DNA of 64,000 nt, from the NCBI GenBank assembly GCA_028822845.1, contig JAPKCS010000002.1, positions 1 through 64,000 of the forward strand, in the 5' to 3' direction. Below the pieces are notes generated by a model, which saw only the letters and a list, made by a program, of their open reading frames with translations, was not told the origin of the DNA and did no database searches. Below are positions 51,307 through 60,855 of the stretch, one piece after another; within the stretch, counting starts at the first letter, position 1, and each line of letters opens with the position of its first letter. Both the position numbers and the translations under genes were made by a program. Origin of the DNA: Candidatus Poseidoniaceae archaeon. Lineage in GTDB: Archaea; Thermoplasmatota; Poseidoniia; Poseidoniales; Poseidoniaceae.

Positions 51307-52599
51307 TCAGCCCCATTGACAAGGTTCGAGAACGGTTTGTCCGCCCATCAATGGTTGAAGGACTTCAGGTACATTCACTCGTCCATCTTCTCGTTGGTTT
51401 TGTTCCATGATCGCGACCAAGGCCCGAGAAGTGGCGACTGCGGTCGAATTTAGGGTGTGTGCAATTGGCTGGGCTGCGTGACCAGGTTGGCCATAGCGGA
51501 TCTGCAATCGGTTGGCTTGGTAATCTGTGCAGTTCGAACACGATACAATTTCTTTGTACTGATGTGCACCAGGAATCCATGCCTCAAGGTCGTACTTACG
51601 AGCTGCGACCGTCCCCATGTCTCCCGTACAGATGTTGACCACTTCGTAATGCATCCCAAGAGCGTCCCACAAATCGACGCAATTCTTCAGCAGTTCTTCC
51701 TGCAATGCCCACGATTGTTCTGGCTTTGCGATGATGATCTGTTCGATTTTGGTGAATTGGTGGACTCGCCAGATGCCCATGTCCGATTGGCCATGCGATC
51801 CGACTTCCCTGCGGAAGCACGGTGATACACCGACGATACGAAGGGGAAGGTCTGCCTCAGGAATTGTTTCATTCATGAACATCGCAGTCAAGGGGTGTTC
51901 TGCCGTTGCGATCATGTAGAAGTTGTCTGGCTCCACACCGTACATCACTGTTTCAAAATCTGCGAGGTCTGTGACGCCTTCATACGCCTCTCGGTTCATC
52001 ATGAGGGGTGGTTGAACGAAGGTGTAACCCCGTGCACGGATAAAGTCAACAGCGTACTGCTGAAGGGCGAGTTCTAACCTCGCAAGGTCTCCTTTGAGAA
52101 AGAAGAAACGACTGCCTGCAATCTTAGCTGCACGCTTGAGGTCGACCCATTTATTCATCTCAATGAGTTCATTATGAGTTCGTGCCTCAAAGGTGAACTC
52201 CGGTTTTACCCCATGCACGCTGTGGACGGTGTTGCCAGATTCATCAGCCCCTTCTGGGACATCTTCGTGGAGGATGTTTGGGATGCGCATTCGGAGGCGA
52301 TCTCGCTCTGCTACCGCTTCCTCAGTTTGTTTTTCAAGCTCGGTAATTTGAGCCCCTAAGTCAGCCACCTCTGCCAGTATTCGTTGTGCAGCGGCTTGAT
52401 CACCTGATTTCTTTGCCGCTCCAATACCACGTGCAGCAGCGTTCTTTGTCGCACGAAGTTGGTTTGTCTCGTGTTGAAGGTTGATCCATGTTTGATCTAA
52501 TTCAATGACACTGTCGATGTGATTGTGGGGGATGCCACGCTTGTCGTGGTCCTTTCGGATCACTTCTGGAGTTGTTCTGAACATGTTGATGTCGAGCAT
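51307..52599 (-). CDS. serS: Seryl-tRNA synthetase
   Basis: 430 residues, the ordinary class II enzyme rather than the rare methanogen type. The N-terminal coiled-coil arm (about residues 30-105) binds tRNA-Ser. Class II motifs are visible: motif 2 around SPCFRREVGSHGQSDMGIWRVHQF (in parts: FRREVGS, RVHQFTKIE), the MIATAEHPLTA segment and motif 3 GYAVA-type RALVAIMEQ with TLNSTAVATSR. GAGGTGATT lies upstream of the start. It lies 11 bp downstream of the presenilin-family gene on the same strand, so the two are co-transcribed. Confidence 0.96.
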   Translation of the reverse strand: MLDINMFRTTPEVIRKDHDKRGIPHNHIDSVIELDQTWINLQHETNQLRATKNAAARGIGAAKKSGDQAAAQRILAEVADLGAQITELEKQTEEAVAERDRLRMRIPNILHEDVPEGADESGNTVHSVHGVKPEFTFEARTHNELIEMNKWVDLKRAAKIAGSRFFFLKGDLARLELALQQYAVDFIRARGYTFVQPPLMMNREAYEGVTDLADFETVMYGVEPDNFYMIATAEHPLTAMFMNETIPEADLPLRIVGVSPCFRREVGSHGQSDMGIWRVHQFTKIEQIIIAKPEQSWALQEELLKNCVDLWDALGMHYEVVNICTGDMGTVAARKYDLEAWIPGAHQYKEIVSCSNCTDYQANRLQIRYGQPGHAAQPIAHTLNSTAVATSRALVAIMEQNQREDGRVNVPEVLQPLMGGQTVLEPCQWG

Positions 52600-52610
52600 A
52601 CTAAATCACC

Positions 52611-54815
52611 TCAGAACGAAATTCCAAATTCAAAAATAGCTGAACCAACGAAGATGTAGCCGCCGATGATGTAGCCGAGGATCGAACCACCATTGAGGAG
52701 CGGTAGCCCAGCTTGTGCCTTGCCACGGGCGACATAGGTCATCAGTGCAAAATAGCCGAAGATACCACCGATGAGGGTGGAAATGGCCACGGCGAAAGCA
52801 CCGCTATGGTCAAGCCACTGCGCAGCGGAAAGGACCAGCATGCCAGGGAAAATGACATCGCCAAGACCCATGAACATAGCATTCTTGCCCTTCTTCTTTT
52901 TCTTCGGGGCGTTCTTACCCGGAGGAGCGGGAGGTGCGTTCTTGTCTCGCATTGTTGTGGTCTCTTCAACAAAGGAGTAGCCCTTTTCCTGAGGTGCAAC
53001 AAGAAGGATTGGAAGCCGCAAATTGATCATGGTATCCGCTAAATCGAGCATGTGCTTTGATTTGTACACTGCCCAAGCATCATAAATTGCTGCAGCGATC
53101 ATGAACACGATGATCAGGGTCGGTACAAACGCCACTCCAAGCATCACGATGACACCAGAACCAACGAGGACACCGACGGTGTTGACGACGTACCATTCGC
53201 TGTGGAGGTACAAGAGAACCATCAGCACAAGTGCGACAAGAACACCAAGGATTAGCGGTGCATCGTACATTTGAAGTCCACTCACAACATCCATATCTGG
53301 CGTAATCACGCCCGTTTCTACTGAAACAAGCCCGTTCTCATACATGGCATTGAAATGGGTTGCTCCGTCTTCATCCATGGAAAACCAACCTGTTTGGAAA
53401 CCGTCTTTGACATCCAAACTAATTTTATCCAAAAGGGAAGTTGTCCACAACCAATGTGCCTGATCTTGGGTGGTAATGAGCATGTCAGTGTAGCCTGAAG
53501 CATCTCGGTCCGAAAGGCGGACGGATTGGATGGAATCTCCGAAACCAAGCAACTTCATGCCAATTTGTTCGGAGAAGGCGGGGTCAAGGCTTGCGTTCCA
53601 TTCGAAACCTCTGACGTCGCCATTTTCTTCACCTAGGAGGATCAATCCCTCAGTAGAGGATTGATTTTCAAGGGTTGATTCCGACCACGGTGAGAGCCCA
53701 AAGTCAGCTGAAGTGATGTTGCTCGTAGCGTTGTGTTGGAACAACACGGTTGCGAAGTTGTTGACTTCAGGGAAGTTTGGATCGAAGGCTGGTGCTGTTT
53801 CCTCGAGCAAGATTACAACGGCCATGTCCGGAGTGGCAATCAACACTTTGTCCTCATCGAGGACTTCGGCATGAAGGGTCATAATGTGCGCATCAAGGCC
53901 CGTCGGAAGTCGCCATGTCGCTTGTTTCACCATCAGTCCAGGGTTGTCTTCAAAGGTGTTGAAGCGGTGAAGGAAACTACCTTCATCAACGATGTATATG
54001 GCTCCATTCGTATGGAAGGCAAGCATGCAAGCTGTACCAATTTCGGGGAGGTATTGCGAGTAGTTTTCCCCGTCTTCATTTGTTGCAAATTCGTGGCATG
54101 CGAAGGAATCGATTGTTTCTCCAGTACCAGCATCGACGTACCACACCCATGCACCGTTGGCAAATGTGAACACATCATCGTCGATCGTGGCTTGAATACG
54201 GTCGCCGTCCCCTGCTGGATAGCGTTCATGGCTGTTGATCCATGCTGGCGTGTCACTGGACATGTTATGGCCTTGGTAGAAGCTGACATTGTCGCCCCAT
54301 GTACCGGATCCACCCGTCAATTGGGTCATGAGATGCCCGTCAAGACCTGCATGTCCGAGCAGTGATGCATCATACGTTTCTGTTGTTTCAACAGCATATG
54401 GCTCAGAGTCGAGGTCAATCATGACCATGTGAGCCAATGGAACGGTTGAATACATCAAGGCAAGGGCAAGGACGCCCATGATACCGTATTTGATGACCCA
54501 GTCTTTCTTGTATTTGGCGAGGGCCAAGATACAGGCAGTAAAAATGAAGATCATGACCAATTCAAGAGCGATGTAACGGACTTGTGTGGCACCAGATTCG
54601 CCAAATGCATGCAGCCCAGCCACGTCATACCACGGGCGAATGAACAGAGATATAGCAATGGTTAGGATGAACATCCCCATCATACCGAGCATGGAGACCA
54701 TCTGCTCCTTCATGAGGTAAAACAGGCTGTCCTCTCGACGAAGTTCAGCTTGAACCGCCTCGAATTCTTTTGACACCTTTTTCGAGGGGGCGGAGGGCAT
54801 CTTTTCTTCGCTCAT
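52611..54815 (-). CDS. Presenilin-family intramembrane aspartyl protease with large inserted extracytoplasmic domain
   Basis: 734 residues from the ATG at 54815. Both catalytic aspartates of the presenilin/signal-peptide-peptidase fold are present: YD in IYDAWAVYKSKHM (about Asp579) and GxGD in GLGDVIFPG (about Asp653). A PAL-like LPLLNGG is in the last helix. Helices 1-3 lie at about 40-130 and helices 4-9 after about 520. Between them is an insert of about 385 residues with propeller-like repeats (GAWVWYVDAGTG, GAIYIVDEG, GLILLGEENGD). Archaeal homologues are usually about 300 residues without this insert. A Lys/Pro-rich cytoplasmic loop separates helices 6 and 7. It may cut membrane proteins after ligand sensing; that role is inference. 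Confidence 0.85.
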   Translation of the reverse strand: MSEEKMPSAPSKKVSKEFEAVQAELRREDSLFYLMKEQMVSMLGMMGMFILTIAISLFIRPWYDVAGLHAFGESGATQVRYIALELVMIFIFTACILALAKYKKDWVIKYGIMGVLALALMYSTVPLAHMVMIDLDSEPYAVETTETYDASLLGHAGLDGHLMTQLTGGSGTWGDNVSFYQGHNMSSDTPAWINSHERYPAGDGDRIQATIDDDVFTFANGAWVWYVDAGTGETIDSFACHEFATNEDGENYSQYLPEIGTACMLAFHTNGAIYIVDEGSFLHRFNTFEDNPGLMVKQATWRLPTGLDAHIMTLHAEVLDEDKVLIATPDMAVVILLEETAPAFDPNFPEVNNFATVLFQHNATSNITSADFGLSPWSESTLENQSSTEGLILLGEENGDVRGFEWNASLDPAFSEQIGMKLLGFGDSIQSVRLSDRDASGYTDMLITTQDQAHWLWTTSLLDKISLDVKDGFQTGWFSMDEDGATHFNAMYENGLVSVETGVITPDMDVVSGLQMYDAPLILGVLVALVLMVLLYLHSEWYVVNTVGVLVGSGVIVMLGVAFVPTLIIVFMIAAAIYDAWAVYKSKHMLDLADTMINLRLPILLVAPQEKGYSFVEETTTMRDKNAPPAPPGKNAPKKKKKGKNAMFMGLGDVIFPGMLVLSAAQWLDHSGAFAVAISTLIGGIFGYFALMTYVARGKAQAGLPLLNGGSILGYIIGGYIFVGSAIFEFGISF

Positions 54816-54836
54816 GTTAACTCGGAGTTCGCGTTT

Positions 54837-54846
54837 GCATATCAGT
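54837..54846 (-). promoter_or_regulatory. TATA-like box of the presenilin-family gene
   Basis: On the minus strand this reads tactgatatgca-like sequence centred about 26 bp before the ATG at 54815, fitting a near-leaderless transcript. Confidence 0.35.
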
Positions 54847-54860
54847 ATGGTGTATCTCAA

Positions 54861-54877
54861 CGCCCCCTACGGGGGCG
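54861..54877. promoter_or_regulatory. Perfect 7-bp inverted repeat between divergent genes
   Basis: CGCCCCC and GGGGGCG flank TAC. It lies between the divergent presenilin-family and folC genes, near both promoters, so an operator is possible. It shares the CCCTACGGG core with the uvrB-dys hairpin. Confidence 0.4.
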
Positions 54878-54951
54878 GATAAACTGCTTGTCAAGACAAG
54901 GCAAGAGGCTATTCACCAAAGGCGGCGTCGAGCAACAGGAGGGGGTTTGGA

Positions 54952-56241
54952 TTGAGCGATGCAAGGGTTTGGCTCGAAGCCACAAAAAAGCGAGGTATGG
55001 CGCTTGGTCTTAAGCACACAAAGACCGTCCTGGATCGCCTTCAATTGGCCCACCGGCCTGCGCATATCCTCCATGTTGCAGGCAGCAACGGAAAGGGCAC
55101 AGTATGCGCTTTGATGGCAGGTTCGCTGACAATTTCGAACATCTCGAACCTGCTCTTCACTTCACCTCATTTGATTCGAGTGGAGGAACGGATTCGGGTG
55201 AACGGTGTTCCTGTTGGTTCAGAACAGTTTGAAAGAGCCCTCCTCGCAGTTCATGACGCATCGATTGTTCACCCTGAAGTTCGCTTGACCTTTTTCGAAG
55301 TCACCTACCTAGCAGCGATGCATTGCGCCAGCGATTCTGGCGTCGAAGTCCTGATTCTAGAAACAGGATTGGGTGGACGAAAAGATGCCACAAGGTCGGG
55401 TCCAGCAACAGCATCGCTGGTGACGGCGATCAGCACGGAGCACCGTGATATTCTGGGCGGTGACTTGGCCCAAATTGCTCGAGAAAAGGTGGCGATTGCT
55501 CGACCTGGCTGCCCGATCCTTCTCCGAAAACCTCAGGATGCATTGGTTGAACAAGCCATGCGTGGCGAAGTGGCCATGGCAGGCCAAACCGAACTTGGAG
55601 AAACCCCTGGAAAGGCGTTTGAGACCTTTGTTGCAATCGACGCATCAACATCGGTACGCAGGGAGGCTCTGGTGTTGGCAGATGCGCTGTTTGCTGCTGT
55701 TGGCTTACCGACAGAAGGCTTGGAGAAAGCCTACTCTCAAGTCAATTGGCCTGCCCGCTTCCAAGACATCTCTTCACACTCATCTGGTTCTCATCCCTAC
55801 CTGTTGGACGCAGCGCATAATCCATCAGGGTTGCAACGGGTCCTTGCCCAATTGGAACAGCGCATCAAAGTTGCATCGGAGGCGGAAGGGCAAGGTTGGA
55901 GTCTCCTTTTCGGCACTTCACCTCAACATGATCTTGCTTCTTTTTGCCAACCTTTGATGACCCTTTGTGCACGTTATCCACCTCGACAAATTGTCCTCAC
56001 TGAGCCGCAAGGCGGTCGGTACCCTGCAGTTTCGAATGCTACTTTGCACGCACTGACATGGCCTTGCAGCACTGTGACTCCAATCGCCCTACCAAGCGAT
56101 GCAGTCGAGCACTTCTCAACCCAAGCCCCAGAGAATGTTGGGTTAATCATCAGCCTCGGTTCCCTGTACATGCAAGGGAATCTGCTTGAATGCTTTGGGC
56201 ACACCAGCGATGAACACCTGTCGTTGCTGGCGAAGCAATGA
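54952..56241 (+). CDS. folC: Folylpolyglutamate/dihydrofolate synthase (Mur ligase family)
   Basis: 429 residues; adds glutamate to folates (or makes dihydrofolate). The ATP-binding HVAGSNGKGTV, FTSPHLIRVEERIRV and ETGLGGRKDAT motifs are diagnostic for FolC, and the C-terminal LLDAAHNPSGLQ segment fits the Mur ligase C domain. The start is TTG at 54952, supported by AGGAGGGGG about 8 bases upstream; no better ATG precedes the conserved region. It may form a short operon with the dCMP deaminase gene 34 bp downstream, linking folate with thymidylate supply. Confidence 0.9.
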   Translation: MSDARVWLEATKKRGMALGLKHTKTVLDRLQLAHRPAHILHVAGSNGKGTVCALMAGSLTISNISNLLFTSPHLIRVEERIRVNGVPVGSEQFERALLAVHDASIVHPEVRLTFFEVTYLAAMHCASDSGVEVLILETGLGGRKDATRSGPATASLVTAISTEHRDILGGDLAQIAREKVAIARPGCPILLRKPQDALVEQAMRGEVAMAGQTELGETPGKAFETFVAIDASTSVRREALVLADALFAAVGLPTEGLEKAYSQVNWPARFQDISSHSSGSHPYLLDAAHNPSGLQRVLAQLEQRIKVASEAEGQGWSLLFGTSPQHDLASFCQPLMTLCARYPPRQIVLTEPQGGRYPAVSNATLHALTWPCSTVTPIALPSDAVEHFSTQAPENVGLIISLGSLYMQGNLLECFGHTSDEHLSLLAKQ

Positions 56242-56275
56242 TAGCAAGCACCGCTGTGTGCGGGTTGGTGAGCCA

Positions 56276-56725
56276 ATGAGCAACAAGTGGGATCAGCGTT
56301 TTATTGACCTTGCTAAGCACCTCTCCGGATGGAGCAAAGATCCATCCACAAAGGTTGGTTGTGTTGTCGTCGGTGAAGATCGAGAAATCCGTTCGACTGG
56401 CTTCAATGGCTTCCCGCGTGGGATCAGCGATGATAACGAACGCTTGACCAACCGAGAAAAAAAGTATCCATTGATCTGCCACGCTGAAGAAAACGCCATC
56501 ATGCATGCTGCGCGCATCGGGGTTTCGCTCAAAGGCAGCAGTGCTTTTGTGACGTGGCCTCCATGTTCCAGATGCGCTCGCTCACTTATTCAAGCAGGAA
56601 TCAGAGAGGTCGTGTATCCAACACCAGAGAACATTCCTGAACGCTGGTTGGATGATTTCGAAACTTCGAATGGTATGCTCTTAGAAGCAGGTTTGGTCGT
56701 TCGAACAGTCGACCAAGCGGTCTGA
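56276..56725 (+). CDS. Deoxycytidylate (dCMP) deaminase family protein
   Basis: 149 residues; zinc-dependent deaminase that makes dUMP for thymidylate synthesis. Zinc and catalytic residues are in HAEENAI (His and Glu) and WPPCSRCAR (two Cys). DPSTKVGCVVVG and STGFNGFPRGI are typical of the dCMP deaminase branch. The ATG at 56276 is chosen because the family start (KWDQRFIDLAKHLS) follows directly; the ORF-track start at 56186 lies inside folC. Confidence 0.88.
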   Translation: MSNKWDQRFIDLAKHLSGWSKDPSTKVGCVVVGEDREIRSTGFNGFPRGISDDNERLTNREKKYPLICHAEENAIMHAARIGVSLKGSSAFVTWPPCSRCARSLIQAGIREVVYPTPENIPERWLDDFETSNGMLLEAGLVVRTVDQAV

Positions 56726-56772
56726 ACCCCTCCAACCGAGGGTTTCATGCACCCATAGCCAAACGTCCTGCT

Positions 56773-57723
56773 ATGTGGGGTTATACGCGGGTGCTGTGCC
56801 TCACCGCCCTGCTGCTGATGTCCGGTTGTGTCACACCCACTGTGCCTCTTGACAGGGTGGAAGACGACACACCAATGGTGGATGAAGATGCATGCAATGG
56901 CTTGGTCGTCTTGTGCGCTCGAATGTATGATGAAGTCACCTTCCCTGAAACCCACAATGCCTTTTCGACCCACGATGACGGAATTTTCTATCCAGCTGCG
57001 AACCATCAAACCGGTTTGCTGGCCCAATGGAACGCTGGAATGAGAGCGTTCATGATCGATACCCATTACGAAACCCTTGGCGATGAACGCGTTGAAACTG
57101 TCCGTCTCTGCCATGGCGATGATGATCGTGGCTTCAGTCCCTGCACCTATGGAAATGTAGACGCTGAGTCTTGGTTGAGCCAACTGAAAGGACTGATGGA
57201 CGGCTCACCAAACGATGTTGTCACCTTGCTTGTTGAGAACTATGTTCAACCAGATCACCTTCAAGTCGTGTTTGAAAATGCAGCAATGTACGACCGTGCG
57301 TTTGTTCATTCCATGAACGACCCTTGGCCAACGCTGGGCGAATTGATCGCTGATCAGACACCGCTTGTTGTGTTCTGGGAACAAGGGCCCGATTTGGCTC
57401 ATCCTTGGATTCATGACTTCCTTACCCACAGTTGGACCACCAATTTCGCAGAGGAGAACACTGAGGACATGAACTGCGACCCACTTCGTGGTGATCCGGA
57501 GCAAGAAGTCTATCACATGAACAACTGGTTGCGGGGCCCTCTTGGTCTTTCAGATCCAAGCCGTGGTTCTGAAGCAAATGACGTTGACTTCTTGATTGAA
57601 CGTGCAACTGAATGCTGGATTCAACATGGAAAGCGCCCAACCTTCATCGCTGTTGACTGGTGGGAAGACGGCGATGTCGTGGCCGCAGCCCTCGCCCTGA
57701 ATCAAATGGATTCACCTGTTTAA
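56773..57723 (+). CDS. Exported lipoprotein with PLC-like phosphodiesterase domain
   Basis: 316 residues. A lipoprotein signal peptide (CLTALLLMSGC) ends in a lipobox cysteine at about residue 17. The body follows the bacterial PI-PLC / TIM-barrel phosphodiesterase pattern: FPETHNAFS with the first catalytic His, GMRAFMIDTHY, LCHGD with the second His, and VVTLLVENYV. It would cleave a phosphodiester or glycolipid outside the membrane; the natural substrate is unknown. Its stop codon overlaps the stop of the convergent Lhr gene by 3 bp. Confidence 0.82.
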   Translation: MWGYTRVLCLTALLLMSGCVTPTVPLDRVEDDTPMVDEDACNGLVVLCARMYDEVTFPETHNAFSTHDDGIFYPAANHQTGLLAQWNAGMRAFMIDTHYETLGDERVETVRLCHGDDDRGFSPCTYGNVDAESWLSQLKGLMDGSPNDVVTLLVENYVQPDHLQVVFENAAMYDRAFVHSMNDPWPTLGELIADQTPLVVFWEQGPDLAHPWIHDFLTHSWTTNFAEENTEDMNCDPLRGDPEQEVYHMNNWLRGPLGLSDPSRGSEANDVDFLIERATECWIQHGKRPTFIAVDWWEDGDVVAAALALNQMDSPV

Positions 57724-60700
57724 GCCCAAAACCTGCGGGTTCGGGCGTATTCGATTTCAGCGTTGTGAATGGCTTCCAGCAACCCTTCCATGTTGTTGCG
57801 CTGGACCTTTCGTAACAAGCGTTGAGCGGTTGCTTCACCCACGCCTCTGCCCATCAAACAAACCACCGCTTCATAGCCTCGATTTTGAACAATAGCTGCG
57901 TTTTTCATCATTCGCCCCTGATCTTTTTCATCTTCCGATGCAACCCATCCTTCGAGCATGCTCTGCATGCCTTCTCGGGCGCATGCAAGCATGGTGCCGG
58001 AACACTTTGAGCATCGTTTGATGTCCTTTATTTCATTGAATCGAGCCACTCGGAACCTTCGAATGTTCTTGCATCGAAGGCAGCATAGGACTGCACGTTC
58101 ATTGACCAGGCGAGTTTTCAATTTTTCACGAACGGCGGCGTTGTCCCAATTGGGCAGCAGTAAATCCCTGCTTGAACGGTTGGAAACGCCCATTGGGCCG
58201 CTCGCCGATACTTCGAGCACAATCAAGCCTGTTTGAATGGCGTGCAACACATCGCGTGCTCCGAGAACATCCATGCGTTCGTGGAATAATTTGTCGAGCA
58301 CTTCCTCCATGACGACGGTGCCACGGTACTTTCGAAGCAAGGCTTGAAGGTTGATTTTCCGGGGGTCAACACCATGCCTCAGGATGCCAAACGTCTTGGC
58401 CACTTGGGCAAACCTCCAACGGACCTGCCTTGAATTTGGCAATGTTACGCTCAGCAGACCTTGCAATGCATCAGGCGGTGTTTCTTTCAGCCATCCTATG
58501 ATGTGTTCAGCATGTATGTCGCCAGTTTGCAGGCTGATTCGGGTTGGTTCATTGACCAAACGCCCCCACTTTCCCGTTTTGGTCGAAGCCATTGCCATGA
58601 GGAAATGGCCAAGCGCTTCATTGATTCGAGAACCGTGGCAGGAGTTGATGACGATTGCATCATCGCGTTCCTCAATGGTCATTTTCCGGTCGGTCGCTAG
58701 CACGCCTGTGGCTTCAAGATGGTTGGTAATCGTTTCAGCCATCATGCCCAATGCTTCGTCATCGATGGGGTGTTCTTGAAGGGTTGAATTCCGGCCCGCA
58801 AAGAGTGCATTGACGTCAATCGCATCCGATGTGTCCTCGAGGTCCGATTCGTACAAACCGAGGTCTTCTGCGACCAAATGCCGCAAGCGTCCAATGTCCC
58901 TAGCGATGGCTTTTGGGACCGGCGGTAATTCGCCAACCCATTGAGGGGCATTGGCTTGGTCAGAAACTGGCGTGACAAGAAGTTCTGACTGTTCGGGGTC
59001 AGCATCAATGATCATCCATGTGCGCCCCGCCATGACAAATTGTCTTCGGTGCCCATCGTCGTCTTCACCGCTGTCATTGAGGGACAGAACAAACGCCTCG
59101 TCGACGTTTCCAAGGGTCCGACGCGTGACGGCATCCCGGACTCGGTAGGATTGCTTATCGGGGATCATCGAGAGGTGATTGCTCACCCATTGGCGCGTAC
59201 GACCTGCGGTTGAGAACCATCCCTTGGCGAACAGTTCGGGAACAGGAACCTCGAGGGATTTGATTTCCTTTGAAATTTCTTCTTCAGGGACATTGTACCT
59301 GGGGCGCTCTTCCGGTAAGGTCAATTTTTTGGCCAGGGCTTCGGCTTGAGCGAGCGCGTAGACCTTTGCAGGCCACCTGTACCATGGGACTTCCTTTGGA
59401 TCGGGTGTGTGGCGGATGATCCAACTGTCAGCGAGAACCTTGAGGATTGCTTCGGTGTCATGGCGGTTCCAACCTTGGAATTGACTGGCATTGCCAATGA
59501 TTTCAGTTGCCGTATCGATGGGAACAGCATTGTGAGAGTGGGCCATCAAGACCAGTTGATTGGCAACCACGGTTTTTGGACGGTCGCGCCATTCCACAGG
59601 TTCGATTTCGCCAAAAATGGCTCGGCGAGCAACAACGGCTCCTTCGGCGATTTCATCAGCATCCCAGGCGAGCAAATGACCACGGCCGACACCACCTAAT
59701 CGGTGATCTGCTCGTCCAACCCGTTGCAACATTCGGTCAACAGAGCGAGGGCTTTTGACTTGGATAATGCGTTGAATCTTTCCAACATCGATTCCAAGTT
59801 CAAGGCTTGATGTGCACACCAGTCCGGCAAGATCACCTGCTCTTAACCGGTCTTCCATGTCTTGGCGTGTCTCGGCTGCAAGTGAACCATGGTGAACCCC
59901 AATTTGGACATCAGGAGCCATTGTTTGGAGTCTGTTCGCGATGGTTTCAGCATCGTTTCTGCTGTTGACGAACACCAAACACGGAGGTTCGGTTCGAAGA
60001 ACTTGAATCAAGCGTCGGAAACTGGCGTGAACCCGTGGCGTGACGCCGAGTTCGATCCCACCGACTTCGTCTTCAGCAAGCGGTTGAGCGCATTCAACGG
60101 TGATTTCTGTGCTGCGGTCTCCCATTGCGATGATGGCTTCTCCTCGTTTAGGGGAAAGCCATTTGGCAACAGCTTCAGGATTCCCAACCGTTGCTGAAAG
60201 TCCAATACGTTGTACGGTTCGTCCGGAAAGTGCCTCCAATCGAGCAAGACCGAGGGACAATTGCCAACCCCGTTCACTGGCAGCCAAATCATGCACTTCG
60301 TCGATGATGACAGCACGGACGCTTCCCAACAGTTTTCGCAGGTTTTTCCCTGTGAACATCAATTGGAATGTCTCAGGAGTGGTGACAAGCAAGTGCGGTG
60401 GTTTCCGGGTCTGCCTCGCTCGTTCGCTTTGAGTCGTGTCGCCGTGACGCAACCCAATTTTGAGGCCAACAGCACCGGCGATTTCTTCCAGTCTTCGGTC
60501 AACGTCTCGGTTGAGTGCTCGCAACGGCGTGATGTAGAGAATAGCCAACGGATCCCATGCTTCACTTAGGCAGCGATGGAGCATAGGTAGGACGGCTGTA
60601 AGGGTCTTTCCAGAGCCTGTTGGTGCGACAATGATGCGGTCTTCGCCTGCGCACAATTCTGGTAAAGCTGCTGTTTGAACGGGTGTCGGTACCCAACCAC

Positions 60701-60755
60701 GCTCTTCGAGGGAATCAGCGAGGCGTTTGTCGAGGATTGAAAACACACCAGACAT
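57720..60755 (-). CDS. lhr: Lhr-type ATP-dependent DNA helicase
   Basis: 1011 residues of superfamily 2. Helicase motifs: Q-motif-like TPVQTAALP, Walker A APTGSGKT, DEVH box IIDEVHDLA, SAT, and motif VI VGRADHRLGGVGRG. After the two RecA folds come the winged-helix and Lhr core domains. A zinc ribbon (CLRCK...CSKC, about residues 885-915) follows, then a C-terminal helix-hairpin-helix-like segment (LMGRGVGEATAQRLL). Lhr acts in DNA repair and recombination; the zinc ribbon fits archaeal homologues of the family. It is upstream of nothing on its own strand here and convergent with the phosphodiesterase. Confidence 0.92.
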   Translation of the reverse strand: MSGVFSILDKRLADSLEERGWVPTPVQTAALPELCAGEDRIIVAPTGSGKTLTAVLPMLHRCLSEAWDPLAILYITPLRALNRDVDRRLEEIAGAVGLKIGLRHGDTTQSERARQTRKPPHLLVTTPETFQLMFTGKNLRKLLGSVRAVIIDEVHDLAASERGWQLSLGLARLEALSGRTVQRIGLSATVGNPEAVAKWLSPKRGEAIIAMGDRSTEITVECAQPLAEDEVGGIELGVTPRVHASFRRLIQVLRTEPPCLVFVNSRNDAETIANRLQTMAPDVQIGVHHGSLAAETRQDMEDRLRAGDLAGLVCTSSLELGIDVGKIQRIIQVKSPRSVDRMLQRVGRADHRLGGVGRGHLLAWDADEIAEGAVVARRAIFGEIEPVEWRDRPKTVVANQLVLMAHSHNAVPIDTATEIIGNASQFQGWNRHDTEAILKVLADSWIIRHTPDPKEVPWYRWPAKVYALAQAEALAKKLTLPEERPRYNVPEEEISKEIKSLEVPVPELFAKGWFSTAGRTRQWVSNHLSMIPDKQSYRVRDAVTRRTLGNVDEAFVLSLNDSGEDDDGHRRQFVMAGRTWMIIDADPEQSELLVTPVSDQANAPQWVGELPPVPKAIARDIGRLRHLVAEDLGLYESDLEDTSDAIDVNALFAGRNSTLQEHPIDDEALGMMAETITNHLEATGVLATDRKMTIEERDDAIVINSCHGSRINEALGHFLMAMASTKTGKWGRLVNEPTRISLQTGDIHAEHIIGWLKETPPDALQGLLSVTLPNSRQVRWRFAQVAKTFGILRHGVDPRKINLQALLRKYRGTVVMEEVLDKLFHERMDVLGARDVLHAIQTGLIVLEVSASGPMGVSNRSSRDLLLPNWDNAAVREKLKTRLVNERAVLCCLRCKNIRRFRVARFNEIKDIKRCSKCSGTMLACAREGMQSMLEGWVASEDEKDQGRMMKNAAIVQNRGYEAVVCLMGRGVGEATAQRLLRKVQRNNMEGLLEAIHNAEIEYARTRRFWA

Positions 60756-60855
60756 ACTCTCCTCACCCTCTTCGAGTGGTCCTCGTGCCGACCTCTTTTG
60801 AGGATTTGCAGTGCCCCATGGATGGTGAGTTCAACGAAAAACGGTGGACTGGTCT

